Below, piece after piece: positions 9,503-18,439 of a stretch of DNA of 64,000 bases (position 1 is the stretch's first letter; the number at the start of each line of letters is the position of its first letter). The DNA comes from Arthrobacter globiformis (GTDB lineage: Bacteria; Actinomycetota; Actinomycetes; Actinomycetales; Micrococcaceae), in contig NZ_JAUSXI010000001.1 of the NCBI RefSeq assembly GCF_030815865.1, positions 2,294,001-2,358,000 on the forward strand, written 5' to 3'. The notes under the pieces were generated by a model. That model searched no databases and had not been told where the DNA came from. It saw only the letters and a program-made list of their open reading frames with translations. A program made the translations under genes and the position numbers.

Positions 9503-10093
9503 CTAATCACGCTCCATCTGAACAGTGACCTCGTAGGAGTCTGAGCCTTCTGAAGACTCTTCGATGCAGAGTGACTCTCTGCTTGCTCCGTCAGACTCGG
9601 TACTGACGCAGCCCACATACCGTCCCAAAACGGGGCCGTCTGAGTCGGACTTCATGCCGAATCGGTTTGCTGTCTCTTCCAGGCTGATCTTGTGATCCAC
9701 GGACCACCGGGCGGACAAACGCAGGCATGATGTATCGATGGAGAGACATCCCGGATCGACCTTGGGGTCGTGGCGGAAGACCTCAACCCAATCATCCTCC
9801 GGCACGTTGTCAGCCCGGGCCATCATTTCGCTGGCCTTCTCCGCCTGGGAGCCTCCACCACCATTGATCTCCTGGGCGAGGGCGGAGCATCCCATGAACC
9901 CAAGAATGCAGAGCAGGGTCACTGCCAGTGCGATTCCACCGAGTATCCAGCCAAGCTTGCTCTTCTTCTGCGGCGGAGGCCCCTGCCACCCCGGCTGTGG
10001 TGGTCCATAGTAGGGCTGTTGCGGATACTGACCCTGGCGCCTGTGGGGCGGTTGAGGTGCATACGGCGGCTGGTGCTGTTGGTACGGGTCCAT
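9503..10093 (-). CDS. Pro/Gln/Tyr-rich single-pass membrane protein
   Basis: Of 196 residues, the first 45 are a cytoplasmic tail of P, Q, Y and G repeats (PQQPYYGPPQPGW). A transmembrane helix (about 47-70) follows, then an extracellular domain of about 110 residues with a cysteine pair (DPGCLSIDTSCLRL) and another pair near the end. This architecture is common in actinobacterial envelope proteins of unknown role. Similar organisation is seen in the lipoprotein encoded just upstream on the same strand. Confidence 0.7.
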   Translation of the reverse strand: MDPYQQHQPPYAPQPPHRRQGQYPQQPYYGPPQPGWQGPPPQKKSKLGWILGGIALAVTLLCILGFMGCSALAQEINGGGGSQAEKASEMMARADNVPEDDWVEVFRHDPKVDPGCLSIDTSCLRLSARWSVDHKISLEETANRFGMKSDSDGPVLGRYVGCVSTESDGASRESLCIEESSEGSDSYEVTVQMERD

Positions 10094-10198
10094 TCCGTAG
10101 CCTCTCTGGTTGAATTACTTGCGTCTCCTGCTGGCTGCAACCCGCCCGGGCTACCGGCACTCGGCGGCGGGTATGTAGTGGCAACGAGGCGAAGGCGG

Positions 10199-10816
10199 TC
10201 AGGCCGGGCTGACATGCACGATGACGACCTGGGTATTTTTGGAGCCGTCGTAGCGGAGGTCGTACTGGACCTGGAGGCCTGTTGAGGTGCCCGGCGCCAG
10301 CGCAAAGTCGCTCTTGTCCTCCGGCCGGCTGGAGATGGAGTCGATCCAGCGCTCGGCGGTATCACTGGGGATGCCGTAGCGGTCCACACCGTCACGGATC
10401 AGGGCGGTGTAGTCCTCCAGAGACCCGGCCGTGAGGAAGTACGTGACCTCACTGAACTCGGATCTGTTGTTCATGCCGTTGAGCCGCAGCCGGTCGGTTT
10501 TCGCGCTGACCGTTCCGCGGGGCCCCTGAATCTCAAGGGACATTACGCCCTCACGCATCAGGACGTCCGGCGCCTGACTTGTACCGTTCTCCAGGCCGAC
10601 GCTCTCCTTTGTGAGCCGTCCCGAGGTCATATCCAGTCGCGCCGCCTTGGAGGCCTTGATCTGGGCAATGCCAGCCTTATCCAAGCGCGCGTAGCCGTCG
10701 GCGGCCGCTGTTGCTGTGGTGGTAGCGTCAGCGCCTCCGTAGGGGACGACGCAGCCGGTGAGCAGCAGCGGGACAAGCAGAATCGACGCGGCAAAGCCCT
10801 TCAATGTATCCCCCAA
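10199..10816 (-). CDS. putative lipoprotein
   Basis: A 205-residue protein with a lipobox LLTGC at residue 22 after a hydrophobic signal, so it should be lipid-anchored outside the membrane. The body has the pattern of LppX/LprG-like or DUF-type lipoproteins (a two-layer beta sheet with an amphipathic helix), but I cannot name the family. It is encoded divergently from umuD. Confidence 0.65.
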   Translation of the reverse strand: MGDTLKGFAASILLVPLLLTGCVVPYGGADATTTATAAADGYARLDKAGIAQIKASKAARLDMTSGRLTKESVGLENGTSQAPDVLMREGVMSLEIQGPRGTVSAKTDRLRLNGMNNRSEFSEVTYFLTAGSLEDYTALIRDGVDRYGIPSDTAERWIDSISSRPEDKSDFALAPGTSTGLQVQYDLRYDGSKNTQVVIVHVSPA

Positions 10817-10918
10817 TGAGCGTGTGGCCGTCAGGCAAGTAAATCATTTGCAGGGGACGACCAAGGAACCCGGCAGTATGATTAATCGAAGACATATTCA
10901 CATGTGCATAAGCCTGTG

Positions 10919-10934
10919 GAGAACATAGGTTCGA
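10919..10934 (+). promoter_or_regulatory. LexA/SOS box upstream of umuD
   Basis: GAAC-N4-GTTC with a flanking GA at 10933-10934, matching the core of the actinobacterial LexA site TCGAAC-N4-GTTCGA. It lies 25 bases before the umuD ATG. An AAGGAGGT ribosome site follows at 10943-10950. SOS control of umuDC is therefore likely. Confidence 0.8.
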
Positions 10935-10958
10935 TAATTCCCAAGGAGGTAGTGGGCA

Positions 10959-11390
10959 ATGGGTGCTGTCGTTGTCGCCGCTCTCGACGTCACTGCGTCT
11001 GATCTGCTGGGGCCCCTGTACTGTTCTGTTGCTGTGCCGGCTGGTTTCCCGTCGCCGGCACAGGACTATTTCACGGGCCGTATCGACCTGAACCAACACC
11101 TCATCAAAGACATCACGAGCACCTTCCTGGTCCGGGTGTCCGGGCACTCCATGAACGGTGCGGGCATCTCCGACGGTGACGAGTGGGTTGTGGACAGGTC
11201 GATCACTCCTGTCGACGGCAACGTCGTGGTCGCCATCGTCGACGGAGAACTGACCATAAAGAGGCTTCGGCTTGAACACGGCCGAGTGAGGCTCGCCGCC
11301 GAGAATCCCGACTACCCCGACGTGGTTGTCCCGGAGCTTGCCGAGCTGACGATTTGGGGCGTTGTCACCCGTTGTCTTCATCGCCTCTAA
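10959..11390 (+). CDS. umuD: UmuD-like S24 peptidase, SOS mutagenesis subunit
   Basis: A LexA/UmuD family self-cleaving serine protease of 143 residues that would activate and bind the UmuC polymerase. The cleavage site is probably Ala28-Gly29 (VPAGFPSP). The catalytic serine is S64 in SGHSMNGAG and the general-base lysine is K101 in GELTIKRL, both at the spacing normal for the family. The start has a near-perfect Shine-Dalgarno and an SOS box. It is intact, whereas its partner umuC is not. Confidence 0.9.
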   Translation: MGAVVVAALDVTASDLLGPLYCSVAVPAGFPSPAQDYFTGRIDLNQHLIKDITSTFLVRVSGHSMNGAGISDGDEWVVDRSITPVDGNVVVAIVDGELTIKRLRLEHGRVRLAAENPDYPDVVVPELAELTIWGVVTRCLHRL

Positions 11391-11400
11391 CGGGGCCATC

Positions 11401-12698
11401 ATGCGTGACCTGCCGGACGGCCGGGTGGAGCGGACAGCCCTCATCGACGTCAACTCGTTCTACGTTTCGTGTGAGCGCGCCTTTGACCCAAAGTTGGAGG
11501 GAAAGCCTGTGGTGGTTCTCTCCAACAACGACGGCTGCGTCGTCGCCAGGTCCAACGAGGCCAAGGCCCTGGGCATCGAGAACGGGGATCCCTGGTTCAA
11601 ACTCGCAGCTGATGCCCTACGCACGGGTCTCATTCACCGCAGCTCAAATTATGAGCTCTATGGCGATCTCAGCAGCCGCGTCATGGAGCTGATTGGCCGC
11701 TACAGCTATCTCGTCGAGGTGTATTCGATCGACGAGGCTTTTGCCATGCTGCGGGGAGAACCGCACGACCTGGAGCGCGTGGGCCGGGAGATCAAAGCTA
11801 CCGTCGCCAGGCACGTAGGCCTGCCTGTCTGTGTCGGGATTGCCCCGACGAAGACTCTGGCCAAGTTCGTCAACAGAGTCGCCAAGCAGAATCCGGCTCT
11901 TGGAGGGGTATGCAGTTACGACACGCTCCCCGCCTCCCACCGCGACCACATCATGTCCCGGGTCCCGGTGACAGGGATATGGGGAATCGCCGGGCGGCTC
12001 GGCAAGCGGCTCAACGCCCTGGGCATCTTCACGATCGCTGACCTGAAAGCTGCCGATCCGATAGCCATGCGGAAGAAGTTCTCGGTGCTGATGCAGCGCA
12101 CGATCATGGAGCTCAACGAGATCCCGTGCATCCCGCTGGAGACCGAGATCGCCAGTAAGAAGCAGCTCATTTTTTCACGGTCGTTCTCCAAGCCGGTGAT
12201 GACAGCGGCCAGGATGCACGAGGTGATGGCGCTTTATGCCCAGCAGGCAGCCATCCGACTCGCCAAGGATCATCAGCAAGCCAAGCTGATGACATGCTTC
12301 GCCGGCACCTCTCATTTCAACGAAAGAGCCTCCTCGTTTCCATCCGCAACAGTGAAGCTGGCTGCCCCGACCGCGGATCCGGTGATCCTGACCAAGGCGG
12401 CAGTACCCGCGTTGGAGCACCGGATCGTGGACGGGTTCCGTATGCGAGGGCAGGGGTCATGCTCACAGACCTGTCACCGGCCGGAGCCGCGCCACAATTG
12501 CCCGCCGTCGCCACGGCACACGAGGAAAAACACATCGGGGCGCTGCTCGGCGACATCATGGAACGGTTCGGAACAGGCTCCATTGGCCTGGGCCGCGCGG
12601 GGATGGTCGAGGCGCCCGACTGGGGTATGAAACGGCTGGCGCTTTCTCCGCGGTACACCACCGAGTGGGATGAGCTGCTTATCGTCAAAGCGGCCTGA
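11401..12698 (+). pseudogene. umuC: umuC, Y-family DNA polymerase V, frameshifted
   Basis: Translesion polymerase of about 430 residues in intact form. The N-terminal catalytic residues are present: D16 in [12 protein letters not shown] and D110-E111 in YSIDEAF, followed by thumb and little-finger regions. At 12440/12441 one base is missing: the frame to that point ends VDGFR and the proper continuation [15 protein letters not shown] is in the next frame and runs to the stop at 12698, including the family-typical SPRYTTEWDEL tail. Read as is, the last 85 or so residues are replaced by an unrelated tail, so beta-clamp binding and little-finger functions would be lost. The chosen start lies 10 bases after umuD. 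An authentic mutation and a base-calling error are both possible. Confidence 0.85.
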
Positions 12699-12736
12699 GA
12701 ACCATCAACGAAAAGTCCAACAGGTTGTTGGACGTG

Positions 12737-13135
12737 CTATTCCACTGGCCGCGACAGATTTCGGGCATTGCGGAGCTTCTCGGCCTTGCGCTCCGTGAAG
12801 TAGCCCGCCCAGCCGGCAAGCAAGGGGTACATGACGAGCAGGAACATCCACCAGGTCTCGCCCAAGATATGCCACTGACCTGTTATGGCGATCTGGATCA
12901 GGCCGTAGATCATTCCGCCGAAGCAGATCGTCATGAGGATGGCCAGGAACAGCAGGCCAGCGGAGCTGTTGTACGGCTTGATCAGGCCTCCGCCGTCATC
13001 TTTTCGCACTCCGTATTCGGCGTGGGTGTAACCCACCATTTCGCCGTTTTCCGCCCGGCGGTATATCAGCTGTTCCTCCGGCCGGTACGGCACATAGCCC
13101 GGGTCCTGGGGAACGGCTTCGCTTCGCTTACCCAC
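12737..13135 (-). CDS. small membrane protein, paralogue of 14333 gene
   Basis: About 132 residues, with an acidic hydrophilic N-terminus, two hydrophobic segments and a basic tail (FTERKAEKLRNARN). The start is taken at a GTG preceded by AGGA right after the stop of the upstream gene, since the longer ATG start would overlap that gene by 46 bases. The stretch IYRRAENGEMVGYTHAEYGV resembles IYAYTKEEWGIGAS of the 14333 gene, and both continue into a glycine run and similar helices. Function unknown. Confidence 0.6.
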   Translation of the reverse strand: MGKRSEAVPQDPGYVPYRPEEQLIYRRAENGEMVGYTHAEYGVRKDDGGGLIKPYNSSAGLLFLAILMTICFGGMIYGLIQIAITGQWHILGETWWMFLLVMYPLLAGWAGYFTERKAEKLRNARNLSRPVE

Positions 13136-13146
13136 TTGATCCTGGC

Positions 13147-13317
13147 TTAGCGCGAGAACGCCTGAAAGAAGCGGACTTGCAGCTGTGCCCACCTGTCCTG
13201 GGTACGCATGACGGCCCCCGGCCAGAGTATGTCCGCAATCTTCAGCGGCATGAAGCCGGGCTTGTTTCGCAGCTCCTGCATGACCTCGGAGATGAGCTTC
13301 TTCTGCCGCGTGCTCAT
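13147..13317 (-). CDS. small hypothetical protein, ATGA-coupled
   Basis: A 56-residue basic protein (MSTRQKKLISEVMQEL at the start) whose ATG overlaps the stop of the 13314 gene as ATGA. It is probably helical and soluble. The coupling and codon use support it as real; the family is unknown. Confidence 0.5.
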   Translation of the reverse strand: MSTRQKKLISEVMQELRNKPGFMPLKIADILWPGAVMRTQDRWAQLQVRFFQAFSR

Positions 13318-13499
13318 GAGCTGGAACGCAGGGTCAGAACGGCCCGGGCAGCGAACGCGACGCCGGCGAGAAAAAGAATGACGGCCGAGACGACGGAGTA
13401 CCAGCGGGGCATGGTGAGCCGTCCCAGGTCCGGGACAGCAGGAACCGTTGCTGGTGCCTTGCGCTTCTCGCGCCGGCTGAAATTTCGGTTGCGTGCCAT
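13314..13499 (-). CDS. small membrane protein
   Basis: A 61-residue protein with a basic N-terminus (ARNRNFSRREKRKAP) and one transmembrane helix (about 35-55). It has a strong ribosome site, AAAGGAGGTG, eight bases before the ATG. It is the first of three tightly packed minus-strand genes (13499 to 12737). Confidence 0.6.
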   Translation of the reverse strand: MARNRNFSRREKRKAPATVPAVPDLGRLTMPRWYSVVSAVILFLAGVAFAARAVLTLRSSS

Positions 13500-13551
13500 C
13501 GGCGAAGCACCTCCTTTGGTGAATGGATGAGACAGCCGTCTGAAGCGTCAG

Positions 13552-14013
13552 GTGCGTCTGGATGGATGGAGCCGCGGAACGTGCCACGGCAAAACGAACA
13601 AGGCAGCAGCCAGGACCGTCGTTTCCGGGGACGTGCTGTGGGACAAACTCAAAATAGCCAGCAAGGCCCGCAAGCGGGCTCTGGAAACACAGGTGCGCAG
13701 GACCTCTCACCCAGGAGTACACAGCCTGAGCCGGTGCCAGAAGAAGTGGATCGGAAACCATCTGCCAGCCTGGTCCTGGGACGCGTCAACCGGCGCGCTG
13801 CAAGCACCCGCCAAGGCCACCGTGCGGCAGCTCGGCCAGCTGGTGGAAGTGACCCGCCTTCCCTACGTTCAGCGTGCTGTGTTGAAGGTGCAGGGGCTGA
13901 GCATCGAGCAGATCGAGTACGTCGCAGAACGTGCGTCGAGGACTGCCCTGTTCATCCTCGTCGACCCGGTGATGAAGACTCAGCAGACCATCCGGGTGCC
14001 CAGCATCCGGTGA
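13552..14013 (+). CDS. hypothetical protein
   Basis: About 153 residues, soluble and basic in the first half, with a patterned alpha/beta second half (LVEVTRLPYVQRAVLKVQGL, then RTALFILVDP). Several GTG starts are possible and the first 30 residues may not be translated. I do not recognise the family. It is encoded divergently from the 13314 membrane-protein operon. Confidence 0.5.
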   Translation: MRLDGWSRGTCHGKTNKAAARTVVSGDVLWDKLKIASKARKRALETQVRRTSHPGVHSLSRCQKKWIGNHLPAWSWDASTGALQAPAKATVRQLGQLVEVTRLPYVQRAVLKVQGLSIEQIEYVAERASRTALFILVDPVMKTQQTIRVPSIR

Positions 14014-14332
14014 AGGATCCAGTGGCGGATTCTCGTGATTCGGCCCTGGCTTCAGACCCGCCAGCCAGCGCGGCTTCCCGAGGAATCATTTCCGGAATGG
14101 TTTTCGTAAGTACCGAAGCAATGATTTGAACGGTCCTTGGTCCGCATCGGCGTTGCTGCAAAGAGGCCTCAAATCCCGCACCAGCCAAGGCGTCCGCCGG
14201 TGTCCCGCGACGGCACTACCGGTATAGGGCAGGCAGCTGGTCTGAACCCAACCGCGATGGCCTCATTTATGCCCAGACTGACTGCCGATCCAAGGAACTG
14301 AACCCGCCATGACACCCGATAAAGTTGGTGCC

Positions 14333-14875
14333 ATGGGGGAGAAGAAGAATATCGACGAGCATTACCAGCGGGTCATCAACCACCCGTACTACTACGGGTA
14401 CGCAAAGACAGGTAAGACCATCTACGCGTACACGAAGGAAGAGTGGGGCATCGGTGCCAGCTCGGGCGGCGGCGACCACAACCTGATCCGTTCCTTCTAC
14501 TTCAGCATTTTGCTCACGATACTGATTGCCCTGCCGGCGTCACTGTTCGCCCTGGCCTTTGGGGTCATTCTGCTCTTCAATCTGTCGATCATGGGTCTGG
14601 TCATGGTGTTCTTCGGGCTCCTCTTCGGCCTCGCAGTCCTCCAGGGATACTTCAACGTCACGGAAGAATGGCGTGGGCGCAAGGCCCGGAAGCGCATCGG
14701 GCTGCCGAAGCCCTGGTGGGAGGCTGACGATGACCGCGCCTTCGAATGGTTCCTGAAGCATCCGGATCCCCGCATCCAGATGACCCTGGACTACTTCCCG
14801 TATTCCGTGAAGCTCCGTAAGGAAGATGAGTCCGCAGCCAACGTCACCACCAATCCGGTAGAGAACGCCCCGTGA
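14333..14875 (+). CDS. small membrane protein, paralogue of 12737 gene
   Basis: About 180 residues: hydrophilic N-terminus rich in tyrosine (HPYYYGYAKTGKTIYAYTKE), two transmembrane helices (about 55-80 and 85-110), then a basic cytoplasmic tail. An in-frame ATG at 14309 precedes it, but the ATG at 14333 fits the paralogue better. Its stop overlaps the next start by GTGA. Function unknown. Confidence 0.65.
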   Translation: MGEKKNIDEHYQRVINHPYYYGYAKTGKTIYAYTKEEWGIGASSGGGDHNLIRSFYFSILLTILIALPASLFALAFGVILLFNLSIMGLVMVFFGLLFGLAVLQGYFNVTEEWRGRKARKRIGLPKPWWEADDDRAFEWFLKHPDPRIQMTLDYFPYSVKLRKEDESAANVTTNPVENAP

Positions 14876-15303
14876 AAATTGCCTTGTATGTCATCTGGGC
14901 GCTGTTCGTTATGGGAGCCGCGTTTTCCTGCACCAAGGCAGTCCGGACCACAAAGCGCCAGGAGCAGCTGATTGCCACCTGGTCCAAAACCCAGGCCGCC
15001 GTGACCGGCAGCAGACAAGGCTGGAGTAACGGCGCGGGCAACGCAACCCGGAGCATCCGCTACTGGCCGCGCTACCAATTCCATGACAGCCGCGGCCTGC
15101 TCTACATCGGGGAGTCGGATGTCTCCTACCACGGCAAACCAGTTCCTGGGTCACCTCTTGAGGTGGCCTACAACCCGGAGGACCCGAACCAGTCCCTCCA
15201 GGTCGCTGCCCGGTCAAATAAGGTCCTCGGCTGCCTGCTCCCGGCCTTTGCGCTTCTGTCCCTAGCCGCTTTCTGGTTCATCGGGATTTTCCCGGTGCGC
15301 TGA
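14872..15303 (+). CDS. DUF3592-like membrane protein
   Basis: A 143-residue protein with N- and C-terminal transmembrane helices around a soluble beta-rich loop. The loop shows the DUF3592 pattern: a Y..F.D..G segment (YWPRYQFHDSRG), then GSPLEVAYNPEDPNQS. The GTG start overlaps the previous stop, so it is translationally coupled to the 14333 gene. The family has no firm function. Confidence 0.72.
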   Translation: MKIALYVIWALFVMGAAFSCTKAVRTTKRQEQLIATWSKTQAAVTGSRQGWSNGAGNATRSIRYWPRYQFHDSRGLLYIGESDVSYHGKPVPGSPLEVAYNPEDPNQSLQVAARSNKVLGCLLPAFALLSLAAFWFIGIFPVR

Positions 15304-15309
15304 GACAAA

Positions 15310-15792
15310 ATGCCACCCGTAAGAGAAAGATCCAAAGTGAAGAGAATCCTCGCCGCAGCAGCCATCGCAGCAGGCGCGGGCCTGACGGCATGCGCCTCAC
15401 CTCCCAAAGAACCCATCGGGCCCAGCTCCATACCCACGGAGACAGCCGCCACCACACAGGCATCGCCTTCAGGATCGCCAACGGCAACCACGACTGGCAG
15501 CGTGAAGGAAGCCTGTGAGACGTTCAACGCGCTCTACGCCGAGTACAAGGCCCTTCCGGGCACCGATCCGAACACCTACGAGGACATCTACCTGAAGGCG
15601 CAGGACGCAAAAGACACGGTTTCAGGGGACCTGATCGGCCTTTTTGCGTCCCTGGGCGCCCTCTCCATGGACCACTCGGCGGCGGCCGAAAACGGTGGCG
15701 AGCCTGAGCAGGCATCCAAGGACGCCGTCCGGGACGCCGTCTTCGCTAATGCCGGCGCCTGCACGGCCGAGGGCGTCACGCTCCGGCTCTAA
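15310..15792 (+). CDS. putative lipoprotein
   Basis: A 160-residue protein with a lipobox LTAC near residue 28 and a Thr/Ser/Pro-rich linker, then a helical domain with two cysteines (EACETF and AGACTA) likely to pair. The start may instead be GTG at 15337, which gives a more usual signal length. It lies seven bases after the DUF3592 gene, in the same operon. Role unknown. Confidence 0.65.
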   Translation: MPPVRERSKVKRILAAAAIAAGAGLTACASPPKEPIGPSSIPTETAATTQASPSGSPTATTTGSVKEACETFNALYAEYKALPGTDPNTYEDIYLKAQDAKDTVSGDLIGLFASLGALSMDHSAAAENGGEPEQASKDAVRDAVFANAGACTAEGVTLRL

Positions 15793-15870
15793 AACAGCCC
15801 GGCAACCTGGAAACAGGATGAAGAAACCGGGCCCCGACCCTGATCCGCTTTATAGACAGGAAGACTGAAT

Positions 15871-16341
15871 ATGGTCTACGACCGTGAGCGTATGCGGCGC
15901 GAGGATGCCGTGTACGCCGAACACAAAAAGGCTGTGGCCGCCGGTGAGAAGCGGGTGCTCCGCAAGACCAACACTGGCGAGCTGCACAGCTACCCGGCCG
16001 ACGAGATCGGGTTCACGCCCGGGAGCGGACAGGCTCAGGTAAGTACCTGGTGGGGCATGGGGATCATCACGGTCTTTTCGGGGCTCGTCCTGATCGTCGG
16101 CCTGTGGCTTTTCCAGCGTCCCCTATGGGAGGGCGGGCTGCCGGAGTGGGGAGCCCTGTGGCTAATAGGCTTTGCCGGATTCATGACGCTCTATACGTTC
16201 AACCTCGCCCTTGACGAGTACCGGGCCACCCAGCTCCGCAAGCGGCGCGGCTCCCCGAAACCAGGGACCAGCGGCCGGGTCGACATCAACCTCCTGGAGC
16301 TTGGCCAGGACCGCCCGGATCAGACCGGCACATCCCGATAG
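15871..16341 (+). CDS. small two-helix membrane protein
   Basis: A 156-residue protein with a charged N-terminus, two transmembrane helices (about 62-82 and 92-112) and a basic tail. The layout repeats that of the 12737 and 14333 products (soluble start with a KTNTGELHSYPADE stretch, helix pair, RKRRG tail), so it may belong to the same family or a divergent branch. Confidence 0.6.
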   Translation: MVYDRERMRREDAVYAEHKKAVAAGEKRVLRKTNTGELHSYPADEIGFTPGSGQAQVSTWWGMGIITVFSGLVLIVGLWLFQRPLWEGGLPEWGALWLIGFAGFMTLYTFNLALDEYRATQLRKRRGSPKPGTSGRVDINLLELGQDRPDQTGTSR

Positions 16342-16351
16342 GATTCGATGA

Positions 16352-16723
16352 ATGTTCAACCAAGGCAAGCAGTTCCGCCGGCCTGATGGCACTCCATATG
16401 ACCCGAGCCCCGTCAACGTGCGCCAGTACGAGGAGCAGTACGGGCCCGGAGGTGTCCCCGAGGGATATTCGCTGGGCGCCATCACACCGCTCCAGGACCC
16501 GCGCACAATCAGGGTGGCGGCGTGCTTTCTCGCCCTCGTCGGCGGTGGCAGCCTCGCCTTGGGTTTCTACTGCCTCACCCTTCCTGACGAAGTAGGAACG
16601 GGCATCTGGAGCATCATCCTCGGCCTCGCCACCTTCGTCATGGTCTGGTGGGCTTTTCTTATGGCGGGCCGCCGCCAGCGCTGGCGGCAGGCACAGCAGA
16701 CCAAAGCGGAGCAGAAGCACTGA
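16352..16723 (+). CDS. small two-helix membrane protein
   Basis: A 123-residue protein with a tyrosine- and proline-rich N-terminus, two transmembrane segments (about 53-75 and 84-105) and a basic tail (AGRRQRWRQAQQ). It starts 10 bases after the previous gene and overlaps the next by TGATG. Function unknown. Confidence 0.6.
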   Translation: MFNQGKQFRRPDGTPYDPSPVNVRQYEEQYGPGGVPEGYSLGAITPLQDPRTIRVAACFLALVGGGSLALGFYCLTLPDEVGTGIWSIILGLATFVMVWWAFLMAGRRQRWRQAQQTKAEQKH

Positions 16724-16920
16724 TGGAGTATCTAATTGCCCTCGGATGCTTGGTGGTCCTCATGGTCGCACTGCGCATTCTGAACGCCTTCTGGCAGCGC
16801 AGACACCGACGCACCCGGCCACCGCGGCACCAGGGCGAGCCTCAATCTCAGCGCGGACGCGTCTACAAGAACCCGCCGCCCACCAATCACAACGCAGATC
16901 CCTATAGCGGCTGGCACTGA
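16723..16920 (+). CDS. very small single-pass membrane protein
   Basis: A 65-residue protein with one N-terminal transmembrane helix (LIALGCLVVLMVALRIL) and a basic, proline-rich cytoplasmic tail. Its ATG overlaps the upstream stop as TGATG, which supports translation. It ends the 14333-16920 array. Function unknown. Confidence 0.55.
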   Translation: MEYLIALGCLVVLMVALRILNAFWQRRHRRTRPPRHQGEPQSQRGRVYKNPPPTNHNADPYSGWH

Positions 16921-17164
16921 TTATTCAGCCATGGGAGAACTCAGAGTCGGGTTTGTGTTGCTCCGCCATGCCGGCCCCGGGGCCGTGGGAGACGTAGAGT
17001 CTGCAATCCGAACCCTGGAGGGATCAACAGTGGTCGGTTCCCAGCAACATCCAAGACGCCGGTCACCAATTCGGCACCCTGGCGGAACGTAAGCGCTGTT
17101 GCGCACGATGGCCGAAACGCCACCAGCTTGACGGGCGGTCGTCATTGCAGCCGAAGAAACCACG

Positions 17165-18190
17165 TCAGGCTTCCAGCCCTGGATCTCGGTACGCCGTTCC
17201 CTTGTTGATGTTCCAGCCGGCGACCATTCCCGAGCCGATCATGATGTCGCTGACCCTGGCCAAGTGGTAGGCGGGGTCGGCCTCGAGGGCGAGTTGCAGG
17301 AACTGGTGCGCTTTGCTGCCCCGGCCTTCCCACCAGTTGATGAATGCCACTGCTGTGAGGATCGGCGCGGAGTGCTTTGTGCTGCTGTGCGTGTAGGCAT
17401 GGAGCAGCAGCTGCTGCGCCCATTCGACTCGAGACCACTCCGGCTTGTCGTCGGTTTGAGCGAGGAGGATGCGGTCCATGCGTTCCTCGATGCCCGGGAT
17501 GTCGGCCATCAGTCTGTCGCGGATGACGGGGAATTGAAGATCCGCAATGAAGTTGACGATGTCATCCCGGTCCGGGTAGCTGGTGGACTTTAGCATGTCC
17601 GTCCAGCGCGCCCTGGCCTGCTCTAGCGCATCCCCGACTTTCAGATTCCCGAGTGCCTTCACACGGTCCTCGACAGCGTCCGCGGTTTCGGTTTCCTTGG
17701 TCGAAGCTGGCAGCGTGATGCGGTTGGTAGGTTCGATGGTGCTGCCGCGGTAGACGAATTCAGCGTTGATTTGACTGGACTGCGTTGCGGCCAGCGGGAG
17801 GGACGGGCCGTTGGCACCTCCGTCGTACTGACAAACTGTCTCGTCTCCGACCAGGAGCCCATCGCGGATGGACATACCACGCTCAGCGAGGGCGCCTGTC
17901 AACGCGGCGATGGTTGCCGCGTGCGGCCTGACCTCGCTGACCTGCTCCGCCTGAGAGGTGTACACGGCAAAGAGCACGCTTGAGGCGTTGGTGTCGTGGG
18001 CCAGGTACCCGGCGACCGTCTGTGCATAGCTGATTTCGGTGCCCCGTTTGGGCAGGTCAACGCGGAGCGTAGCCCCTATCCGGTTGTCGGACATGGTGAT
18101 GCAGACGAGGCTTTCCTGGGGCCAGAACCCCAGCGTGTGGCCGACAAAGCTGAGAACGTCGGCGGGGGTGTGGATGGTGAGCTCTTCCAT
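17165..18190 (-). CDS. DUF4192 domain protein
   Basis: A 341-residue protein with the DUF4192 signature: an N-terminal TPADVLSFVGHTLGFWPQES, followed by an alpha/beta domain, and a C-terminal helical part (WWEGRGSKAHQFLQLALEADP). Members occur in many actinobacteria and their phages or plasmids; no function is established. AAGGAGAAGG precedes the ATG. It stands alone. Confidence 0.88.
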   Translation of the reverse strand: MEELTIHTPADVLSFVGHTLGFWPQESLVCITMSDNRIGATLRVDLPKRGTEISYAQTVAGYLAHDTNASSVLFAVYTSQAEQVSEVRPHAATIAALTGALAERGMSIRDGLLVGDETVCQYDGGANGPSLPLAATQSSQINAEFVYRGSTIEPTNRITLPASTKETETADAVEDRVKALGNLKVGDALEQARARWTDMLKSTSYPDRDDIVNFIADLQFPVIRDRLMADIPGIEERMDRILLAQTDDKPEWSRVEWAQQLLLHAYTHSSTKHSAPILTAVAFINWWEGRGSKAHQFLQLALEADPAYHLARVSDIMIGSGMVAGWNINKGTAYRDPGLEA

Positions 18191-18439
18191 GGTCCTTCTC
18201 CTTCATCGGCCGGCGGACAGCGGACGCGCCCGTCAGATTTCGGCGCCGTTCTGATAGGGATCCATCCATGAGTGTGAGAGGCCGGGGTGCAATTTTGACG
18301 CGAAACGCCGTGGTTGCGCGGAGGTCCCGCCCAGCGATGATGGGTATCAGAATGACAAACAGCAAAGATGCTTTTGCCCATTCATCGATGGTTTTGGATG
18401 CTGCGGCATGACTTATCAACGTCGTAGGCCCCGCGGGGC

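Noticed and set aside
13527..14129. 200-codon plus-strand frame overlapping the 13552 gene
   Set aside because: Ser/Gly/Arg-rich shadow; the 13552 frame has a regular hydrophobic pattern instead.
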